Shown here one piece after another: positions 28,201-40,244 of a stretch of 64,000 bases of DNA (positions are counted from its first letter, which is position 1; every line of letters begins with the position of its first letter). Both the position numbers and the translations under genes were made by a program. Origin of the DNA: Osedax frankpressi (taxonomy: Eukaryota; Annelida; Polychaeta; Sabellida; Siboglinidae); the NCBI GenBank assembly GCA_964035775.1, contig OZ038316.1, forward strand, positions 18,010,175 through 18,074,174, read 5' to 3'. The notes beneath the pieces are model-generated. The model did not search any database. It was given only the letters and a program-made list of their open reading frames with translations, and was not told where the DNA came from.

Positions 28201-28629
28201 AGGGTATATTAGTATTAATTTATATTAGAAAAAGTACGTTATTAATATTAATTTAAAACGTACAGGTGTTGAATTTCGATGGAAGAATTGAAAATATTTG
28301 TAAATGTGAATGGCCATGGTGTTCGCACTTCCGGTTAACGGTTAGAGTGTAAACCATCTAATGAGTTAAGAGGTTAATGAGTCATTCAGCCAGTAAGGCT
28401 ATAATAGGCTATTGGTTCGATAGAACTGGCGATGAGTCATCACTGCATATCAATGACTCATTCCGTAAATAGATATAAATCTCCAACATCTATTAGCGCT
28501 GTTATCGAATTAATCGATTGCGAAATGTGACGTTAGCTCGGAATATGGTTGAGATGGGCGTCGATATGGGCGTGGAGATGGGCGTGAACTTTATAGTAGA
28601 TTTTGATTGACAGCTGGGAATCATATTTA

Positions 28630-28661
<32 letters not shown>

Positions 28662-31600
28662 ATGTGTGTGTATGTGTGTGTATGTGTGTGTATGTGTGTG
28701 TATATGTGTGTATGTGTGTGTATGTGTGTGTGTTATAAGTGGTAGTATAGAATTACAGTGGCGGTGAAATGACAGTGGATACGATAGCGATAGTGGCAAT
28801 TGTAGAGGAGGCATTGTTTCAATAAGTGTAGAATTACACATCGTGAGATAGTGCGGATAACGGTAGACTAGTAATGCGGGCAACAATGATACCGAGGTGA
28901 ACAGCATTCGGTCAACGCTGAAAATCCAGGTTAGCCGAGAATTAGGCCACAGTACACCGTTCGCCAGCATTTCCGGTTCTACGCGGGGCTCACTTACTAA
29001 ATATAATCTAGAACAAATATATTGTCTCACGGCAATCGATATAGTATAATATTGTATATTATATTACAATATATATATCAGAATATATATACTATATTAA
29101 TATAATATGATATATCATGAGAAAAACGCGAAAAGATACGATATGGCTTTCTGGGTAGAAACTACGTCACTTCCAGAAATAATGGATATAGTTTTAATTA
29201 GTCACCAAGGTAATGTTAGTGTAAGGAGGTTAAGATGTGTGTAAGGAGGTTAAGATGTGTGTAAGGAGGTTAAGATGTATGTAAGGAGGTTAAGATGTGT
29301 GTAAGGAGGTTAAGATGTATGTAAGGAAGTTAAAATGTGTGTAAGGAAGTTAAGATGTGTGTAAGAAGGTTAAGATGTATGTAAGGAGGTTAAGATGTGT
29401 GTAAGGAAGTTAAAATGTGTGTAAGGAAGTTAAGATGTGTGTAAGGAAGTTAAGATGTGTGTAAGGAGGTTAAGATGTGTGTAAGGAGGTTATGATGTGT
29501 GTAAGGAAGTTAAAATGTGTGTAAGGAAGTTAAGATTGTGTAAGGAGGTTAAGATGTGTGTAATGAGGTTAAGATGTATGTAAGGAAGTTAAAATGTGTG
29601 TAAGGAAGTTAAGATGTGTGTAAGGAGGTTAAGATGTGTGTAAGGAGGTTAAGATGTGTGTAAGGAAGTTAAAATGTGTGTAAGGAAGTTAAGATGTGTG
29701 TAAGGAGGTTAAGATGTGTGTAATGAGGTTAAGATGTGTGTAATGATGTTAAGATGAGTGTAAGGATATTAAGATGTGTGTAAGGAGGTTAAGATGTGTG
29801 TAAGGAGGTTAAGATGTGTGTAATGAGGTTAAGATGTGTGTAAGGAGATTAAGATGTGTGTAAGGAGGTTAAGATGTGTGTAAGGAGGTTAAGATGTGTG
29901 TAAGGAGGTTAATATTTGTGTAAGGAGGTTAATATGTGTGTAAGGAGGTTAAGAAAGGAAGATGGGTTTGGAGTAAGATGCAGAGATAGTTCTAAACCTA
30001 CGTATACCACAATGCACATTGATGCTTCCTGTATAGATAACTATATAAGCTACCGCACAATGCACCGTAATGTGACGCCACCGTTTAAGACAGGATGTAT
30101 GATTAACTGATAATGTGAGCGATGAGTCATAATCAAAATGACTCATCGCTCCGAACACGAGTACACGTGCACGTATAATATAGACGAGTACGTCGTACTG
30201 TAGACGGAGCGTTATAGCGATAAGATTCTAAATATAACAATATAAAGATAATAACAATACTAAGATAAAAAAATACAAAGATAATAACACTACAAAGAGA
30301 AGACGATTTTGGATGACGGACTTCTTATTATCGTAAAAACGAATTGAAATGTGAGATGTTTTGATGTTTTGGTGAGGTGTCACGCATGAGTGATTAGGAA
30401 TTGTATTCGTTATTATTAACCATTAATACGAATCTATGTTATGGGTACAATATTACTTAGCCAACAGCATATGCCCCATAATTTAGGTCCTATATTGTAA
30501 ACACCATAGCATAGGGCCTAATGTAGGACCTAGTGTATGACCTAGTGTAGGGCCTAGTGTTTGACCTAGCGTAGGACATAGTGCAGGATCTATAGTGTAG
30601 AACCTATAGTAGGGCCTATTGTAGGGACTAGTGTAGGACCTATAGTGTATGAACTAATGTATAACCTAGTATAGGGTCTAGTGTAGGGCCTAGTGTAGGG
30701 TCTAGTGTAGGGCCTAGTGTAAAACCTAGTATTGGATCTAATGTAGAAGATAGTGTATAACCTAGTGTAGGACATATCATCTAGAACCTAGTGTAGAACC
30801 TAATATTAGGACCTATAGTAGGGCTAAGTGTAGAGCTATCTAGTATAATTGACCTCATATGCCATGTTACAATATACGTGGAGTCCGCAGTGATTTGGTA
30901 ATAGGACATGTTCACATTCTAACACTTGAGAATATGAGCCAGGGGTGAGTCTTATATCACTAATAGGAGTACTCAGTACAATGTACAGTGTACGCAGTAC
31001 TCAGTACACTGTACACTGTACTCAGTACACTGTACTCAGTACACCGTACATCGTACTCAGTACTCAGTACTCAGTACTCAGTACACTGTACTCAATACTC
31101 TGTACTCAGTACTCTGTACATAGTACACCTTACTCAGTACTCTGTACTCACTACACTGTACTCAGTACACTGTACTCAGTACACTGTACTCAGTACACTG
31201 TACTCAGTACACTGTACTCAGTACACTGTACTCAGTACACTGTACTCAGTACACTGTACTCAGTACACTGTACTCAGTACACTGTACTCAGTACTCAGTA
31301 CATTGTACACTGTACTCAGTACACTGTACTCAGTACACTGTACTCAGTACACTGTACTCAGTACACTGTACTCAGTACACTGTACTCAGTACACTGTACT
31401 CAGTACACTGTACTCAGTACACTGTACTCAGTACTCAGTACTAAGTACACTGTACTCAGTACTCAGTACTCAGTACACTGTACTCAGTACATTGTACTCA
31501 GTACTCAGTACTAAGTACATTGTACACTGTTTGTAGATATAACGGTAAAGTGAATGTAACCGTGCCTAGATGGTGTGGAAAAAAAACGTTTTCTCGTCAA

Positions 31601-34600
31601 ATATTCTGAAATATTTTACATGTGAATTCTAGATTTACAAAGCGAATCAAAACCTTCAGGATAATAAAAACAATAAGTTGTAAATGTATACATGGGATAG
31701 CCCAGTGTTGGTATTAATTCAATTAAGTCAATCCGAGAAACATCAGTTAAGCATTATAATTTCTAATAGCCACCGCAGGTCAAATGTACCTGGAACAATG
31801 TACCTGTTACATCATATATGTTACATCAGATTCATAGATTTTAATAAAATAATAGCATACATTTTATTTTACATTTTATAAATGATTTTTTTAATCACGA
31901 CGGATCATGGAATATTAATATTTGATAATGGGGTCAGCGAATAAAAAAGTCTGGGAAACCCTGGTATAGATAGTAGTAAGATAATGAACAGTCTTCAAGT
32001 ACCTGTGAGACGGGCTTACAATCTCGTGTATCTTAAAAACACATTGAAAGGCTTTTTTAAGCGAAAACACAGACCTTCAAATATTTACTAAAGAGATTAT
32101 AGAGCCAGTGAGGAGCCAGTAGGGGCCAATGAGGAACCAGTAGGGGCCAATGAGGAGCCAGTAGGGGCCAATGAGGAACCAGTAGGGGCCAATGAAGACT
32201 CACTACCACTTAAACACACAATGCATTACCTTTAACACACTGTATCTTAATAATGATATTATATAGTAGACTTCAAAACGTGTAAACTGTACAATGTACA
32301 ATGTACAATGTACAGTGTACAATGTACACTGTACAGTATCGCTATACAGTTACATACTGGAAGAGAAAATTGAACTGAATTTAATTATATATAATTATAT
32401 ATCATGTTATATATTATTATATATTAACATACCATACAAGATATGTTCAGACACTTTGCTAAATATAAAGTAATCCTTATTAATTATTGTCTCAAGCAAA
32501 TACAATATACAATATAATATACAATATACTATACAATATAATATACAATACAATATACAATATAATACACAACATAATATACAATATAATATACAATATA
32601 ATATACAATATAATATACAATATAATATACAATATAATATACAATATAATATACAATATAATATACAATATAATATACAATATAATATACAATATAATAT
32701 ACAATATAATATACAATATAATATACAATACAATATACAATACAATATACAATACAATATACAATATAATACACAACATAATGCACAACATAATATACAA
32801 TATAATATACAACATAATATACAATATAATATACAATATAATATACAATATAATATACAATATAATATACAATATAATATACAATATAATATACAATATA
32901 ATATACAATATAATATACAATATAATATACAATACAATATACAATACAATATACAATACAATATACAATATAATACACAATATAATACACAACATAATAC
33001 ACAACATAATATACAATATAATATACAACATAATATACAATATAATATACAATATAATATACAATATAATATACAATATAATATACAATATAATATACAA
33101 TATAATATACAATATAATATACAATATAATATACAATATAATATACAATACAATATACAATATAATATACAATATAATATATAATATACTATACAATATA
33201 ATATACAATATAATATACAATATAGTATACAATATAATATACAATATAATATATAATATACTATACAGTATAATATACAATATAATATACAATATAATAT
33301 ACAATATAATACACAATATAATACACAATATAATATTCAATATAATATACAATATAATATACAATATAATATATAATATACTATACAATATAATATACAA
33401 TATAATATACAATATAATATACAATATAATATACAATATAATATACAATATAATATACAATATAATATACAATATAATATACAATATAATATACAATATA
33501 ATATACAATATAATATACAATATAATATACAATATAATATACAATATAATATACAATATAATATACAATACAATATACAATATAATATACAATATAATAT
33601 ACAATATATTATGCAAAATCTCGGATATTATAGATTATATATAAAAATAAAATATAATATTTTAAATGTTTACAGAAAATAATTAAGAAAGTACAAAAGA
33701 TAATCATTGAAACTGAATTTGTGAAATTGTAGTCTGGTTTGAAGGACATGAAGCTTAATCATAATCATGGAAATTCTTTTACACATTATTTTGATTGTAA
33801 ATCAAAGTTGAAATAATGTCAATTTTTCTATGTTATATCTAAATATTGTTATTGTATATGGAATATGTAAATATGTGCAGTTTTGATTTACAACAAAGTA
33901 CAGTGTAAAAGATAATCTATTATTATGATTAAGCTTCATGTCCTTCACCAGATTACAATTTTATTATTTGTTTATGGTAACACAATTATGATTAATAATT
34001 GAAGTTTTATATTTCATGATTAATTTTTAAATATGGTTAAAGTTGATTAATTGTTGATAAATAGAAATAAACAGAGAGTTTTCCTGTTATAAGGTAGTAC
34101 AAATGAATTGTAATTTATAAAGTAATTGTCTAGTTATTGGTTAATGAGATTAATTAATAATTGCAATTAAAAATAAACAATTAAACATTAATAATACAAA
34201 TTTTGAATATATTTTGTATAGCATTAGCTATGATAGAAGATATTCATAAAAATAATAAGCATTGGGGTATCAGGTAACAGAATCTATTGTCTTAATTATC
34301 GTAAGCATGTACAGAAATTTTAGATTATTATATGAGATATTTATATATATTGAGAAAATATTAAGTTTTTATAATGAAGAATAAAGTTAACAATTAAAGA
34401 AGGTTAAAAAATTGCATATAATAAGAATTAAGTTAATATTAGATGAACTGATAATGGATTAATTGCTAAAATAGAAAAAAAACGTAATGGAGCAACTCGT
34501 TATTAAAATAGAATACTGATTACATTGTACTCATTAAATATTCTTTTATGTGCTACAACATTATTTCTAATGTTTTTTTTATAATAATACATTTTCAGCA

Positions 34601-37600
34601 TATTAGACAAGATATGAAGATGCAGTGAAAGATAAACAATGGTATGCTTATGATTAAACTTAAATGTAAAATAAAAAATTCACTTCCAGTAAAATTTAAT
34701 GTTTAATAAATATTTAATGAAATCTATTTGCACAGATCAAGAAACCAAATCAAATACAAATTGTAACGTAGTGAAGTAGAAATTATAGATTTTGGCAGAT
34801 TAGTTATGAGCTATTAATGAATCATGTCTCTCAGAAACACAGGTTCAGTTATTTACATGCTATGACTAATAGCAGACGTTAATGTGCTATTTCAACGCTA
34901 CTTACATCCGGATCTCTTTGATCCCAACAGCTAATTCAACGTCAAATCTTGCGGTGAATTTGAATTGCAGTAGACATTGCATATAATTATTTGTACATCA
35001 TTTATACTTTTGTGGACACCTCTCTACCCCCTCCATCAACCTCTCTACCCCTTCCATCAACCTCGCTAACCCCTCCATTAACCTCTCTACCCCTCCATTA
35101 ACCTCTCTACCCCCTCCATCAACCTCTCTGACCCCTCCATCAATCTATCTACCCCCTCCATCAACCTCTCTACCCCTCCATCAACCTCTCTACCCCTCCA
35201 TTAACCTCTCTAACCCCTCCTTCTACCTCTCTACCCCTCCATCAACCTCTCTACCCCCTCCATCAAGCTCTCTAACCCCTCCATCAACTTCGCTAACCCC
35301 TCTATCAAGCTCTCTAACCCCTCCATCAACCTATATAAACCCTCCATCAACATCTCTAACCCCTCCATCAACCTCGCTAACCCCTCCATCAACCTCTCTA
35401 ACCCCTCCATCAACATCTCTACCCCCTCCATCAACCTCTCTAATCCCTCCATTAACATCTCTACCCCCTACATCAACCTCGCTAACCCCTCTATTAACAT
35501 CTCTACCCCCTCCATCAAACTCGCTAACCCCTCTATTAACCTCTCTAACTCCTCCATCAACCTCTCTTCCCCTCCATTAACATCTCTACCCCCTCCATCA
35601 ACCTCTCTAATCACTCCATTAACATCTCTACCCCCTACATCAAGCTCTCTACCCCCTCCATCAAACTCGCTAACCCCTCTATTAACCTCTCTAACCCCTC
35701 CATCAACCTCTCTACCCCTCCATTAACATATCTACCCCCTCCATCAACCTCTCTAATCCCTCCATTAACATCTCTACCCCCTACATCAAACTCGCTAACC
35801 CCTCTATTAACCTCTCTAACCCCTCCATCAAGCTCTCTACCCCTCCATCAACCTCTCTACCCCTCCATCAACCTCTCTACCCCTCCACCAAGCTCTCTAC
35901 CCCTTCCATCAAGCTCTCTAACCTTGCCGGGTACAAAGAACAGGTAGAGAACTGATGAGTCATCATTGTGTTCGCCGACATACTCAACTCCTGGTTTTCC
36001 GTAGCTAAAGGTCGTGAATGGTCAAGGAAAAATCTCATGAAAATATGTAAATTCTCAAATTTCCTGGTGAAAATCGGTAATTACGTAAAAAACATTTATA
36101 AAATAATAAAAAGGGAAAACAAATCCATCAGTTGAACAATCGAAAACCAAATAAAAAGTGCACCCCATTGTCACTCTGTTTCTCTCTTAATTCTTCTCTG
36201 CAAACCCCTACAGATAGATACACAAACCCTACAGATAGATACACAAACCCTACAGAGAGATATGCAAACCCTACAGATAGATACACAAACCCTACAGAGA
36301 GATATGCAAACCCTACAGATAGATATGCAAACCCTACAGATAGATATGCAAACCCCTACAGATAGATATGCAAACCCTACAGATAGATACACAAACCCTA
36401 CAGATAGATATGCAAACCCTACAGATAGATACATAAACCCCTACAGATAGATACACAAACCCTACAGATAGATACATAAACCCCTACAGATATATACACA
36501 AACCCTACAGATAGATACACAAACCCTACAGATAGATATGCAAACCCTACAGATAGATACACAAACCCTACATATAGATATGCAAACCCTACAGATAGAT
36601 ATTCAAACCCTACAGATAGATATGCAAACCCTACAGATAGATATGCAAACCCTACATATAGATATGCAAACCCTACAGATAGATATGCAAACCCTACAGA
36701 TAGATACGCAAACCCTACAGATAGATACGCATAAATAGATATAATTCATAGCTTCCTCCAGCCCAAAGCAGCCTGACTATGAATCAGCTATGCAAACACT
36801 TGCGAATTATTGATTAATAATTAATAATTCAGTACGATATAAACTTTATAGGGGCAATATAAGAACATAGCAGATGTGTCATATGGTGCGCATTAGTAGA
36901 GTGCGGGGATAGGGGTCGGTCATTTACTATAGGGTCAGTGGAGGTCAGTGCAGGTCAGCAGTTAACCATTAATACCACAGGGGTTAGCCAAGAGTTAGCC
37001 ATACATATAGGTGAAACATCAGTTAGTTATCCATACCGAGGGGGTCAAGGGCCAAGTGCTGGCTAATAAAGGTGAGGTGATAAGAGATAATGGTCTAAGT
37101 GGGTGATAAGAGATAATGGTCTAAGTGGGTGATAAGATATAATAGTCTAAGTGGGTGATAAGAGATAAGGGTCTAAGTGGGTGATAAGAGATAAGGGTCT
37201 AAGTGTGTGATAAGAGATAAGGGTCTAAGTGGGTGATAAGAGATAAGGGTCTAAGTGGGTGATAAGATATAATAGTCTAAGTGGGTGATAAGAGATAAGG
37301 GTCTAAGTGGGTAATAAGGGATAAGGGTCTAAGTGGGTAATAAGAGATAAGTGGGTCTAAGTGGGTAATAAGAGATAAGTGGGTATAAGTGGGTGATAAG
37401 AGATAATGGTCTAAGTGGGTGATAAGAGATAAGTGGGTCTAAGTGGGTAATAAGAGATAAGTGGGTCTAAATGGGTGATAAGAGATAATGATCTAAGTGG
37501 GTGATAAGAGATAAGTGGGTCTAAGTGGGTGATAAGAGATAAGTGGGTCAACACTGGTGATTAAAGGTGAAAAGAAGATTGCCGAGGTTGAATCTGCTAG

Positions 37601-38950
37601 TGACAGTAAATGATCACTTCCTAATTTCTCTTGCAAATACTAAACAGGAGGTTTCCTAATTACTTTTGCTATAACTTATGTCATTACCATAAAATACTTT
37701 TGAAATTACTAAACCTCTTAATTACTCTTACAATTACTTTAACCTCTAATTACTTACGCAAATAATATACCTATTAATATCTCTTATATTTATATAACTC
37801 AAAATTAGTCTTTGATAACAATAAATAGATCTATAAATGATCTGGCTACAACAATATAGAGTTTAAAAAGTTATTTGGTAAAGACACAAACAATCAAAAT
37901 CTATATATAGGAAAGGTAAGTGTGTATATTATTCATTAGATATAGTGATCGATGATATCATTTATGGATGATGTCGCAGATTCTCATGACATCTTACATC
38001 GCTGCGATTAACGTGATGGCGTCAAGTATTACGATTATGTCATACGGTATATGATACGACAACATCTACGTTGCGTAAACGAAATTACATCTCTAGGTAA
38101 CCTAGAAAAGTAGATTATATAAACATTAATGAAAACATTGAAATGTGTATTTAATTATTTTTAAAATTTTCATATATATAACATTTTATATTTGGTCCTG
38201 GATGTAGAGCACAATTACGACACCTTTGTTTAATTCAATTACACCCCGGATGAGAATTATATAAAACGAGGTTATGTAATTAAACTAAATCACGTCGAAT
38301 GTAAATTAATACGCTAAAATACTATTTATTCACACCTCACAATAAGTAACAATGTTAACAAAGGATACATTCGCAGCGATCCAGTCTTGGTACCGATGGC
38401 GAGCAGGGAAAGGTCGTGGTCAAAGGTCATCGCCGAAGGTCGATGAGGAAATCCGTGGTCGACGCACTAACACGGGGGAAAGGGTAAAGGTCAAAAAATC
38501 TGATTAGTTATTCGCTATTCGCCATTGTAACACAAACGTGAGCGACCCGTGAGTGACCTCTCTAACGAGGCTTTAGCGTAGGCCGGGTTAGGCAAGACTA
38601 GAACCACAATATTACATAACTATTACACAATAAAAATGCACTAGAAAGGGAATATGACTCTCACGATATTACAAAAATGATCGTATCCTGTTCCATATTC
38701 CTATCGTTGGTGTGCATATCTCGTATTGTTCGAGCTCGGTTGATATTTTACCCCCCGCGCCAATAATTGCATGTACAGCAAATTACTGCAGCCGGCAAAT
38801 AACTGAGCAAATCGTAAACCCGTCGAGGTATTTCGATTCCAAAATACCACAATAAATAAACAATTAATCACCCGTCTACGTACACAATGAACAGTGAATT
38901 AATATTTGATAAAATGAATCTAGAATCTAAATAATCAATAGAATTGCGAA

Positions 38951-38994
<44 letters not shown>

Positions 38995-40213
38995 CCTATG
39001 CATATAGAATAATATAAATACTGTATAGAAATAGAAACTAAAAAGAATTTGTTTACTTAATAAGGTTTAGTAACGAAGTCAGAATTTTAAAATTAATATA
39101 GAACCATTGCATGCTATCAATTAAATAGCTACACGTAGATTAAATTGAGAGGAGGTGAGCATGAATAGCGATGACCTTGTAATGACCTTGCGATACAATA
39201 TTTGTATAGTTCAGGTGTAATGATGCACTTGGAGAACATCGTAATGAATATATTTTAATTGGTGAAAAATGAGAAATGCAAAAAATGAATTCCGATGAGG
39301 GTGAAAAAGGAAATGAATATAAATAACTTATTTTAACTAATTTATAATAAATAATTAAATAAATAATCAATAACCAATATTCAGCTTTATTTTTAAACAT
39401 TACAAAGTATTTTTATATTATATAAGGCTATTCAAAACTAAATGCTACCAAAGAAGTACGAATATAAATCAATTTTTGGGAGAAATCTGTATCGCTGAAG
39501 TAAAAGTCTGTTCAAGAAAGAATTTAAAGACAGTTTAGTTAAATCTCCGATAATGGGTTTTTGATAAAAAAAAGTTCAGAGAATTTCGGAGATGTAAAAG
39601 CTAAAATAAACACTCTATAAAGGCACGACTGCACTAGCATAATTCTATTTATAATATCATCTCATTTTAATATAAACATTATATTTGTGTCAATCATAAA
39701 ATATAGATAAAAAATATAAACAATTTTTTTAAATAAATACCCAACATGCGGAAATTTTATTTTGTAAAATGTCACAATTATGATATATGCTAATATATAT
39801 ATATATATATATGTAAATATATATATATATATATATGTATACAAATGTAGAACAATGGAAGATATAATATACTACATTAATTACATAGTCTTTAATCTTT
39901 TGCATCGCAATGAAAATGAATGAGTTTGCCATTCGAAATAAAAACCTGGACACTCCGGTGAGTAATGCCATAGGAAAGTATGCGGATATACTCTAATTCA
40001 CCCTATAAAATGGTGTATCTGCGGAATTCGAATAAATCACTAAACGTGCTGGAATACGCACTTCTAGAGGGAGCCTCTCCTAGGGACAGGTATACGACTG
40101 TTTGTATAGCATAGATAGGCATTGAGGATAATGTAGGCATTCATATATGTATGTATATATATGTATATATATACATTCACTATATATACATATATATATA
40201 TATATATACATAT

Positions 40214-40244
<31 letters not shown>

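Noticed and set aside
28533-29030. 165-codon minus ORF around 28.9 kb as a separate gene
   Set aside because: Low-complexity tail from a TG array and no homology. Only the 25-nt segment in another frame fits Lgl.
32407-33644. 250-385-codon NIIYNIIY and ILYCILYC ORFs
   Set aside because: 12-bp array with no stop on either strand.
35953-35990. Hammerhead ribozyme core (CTGATGAGTC)
   Set aside because: No following GAAA core segment or matching stems; better read as a TGAGTCA site.
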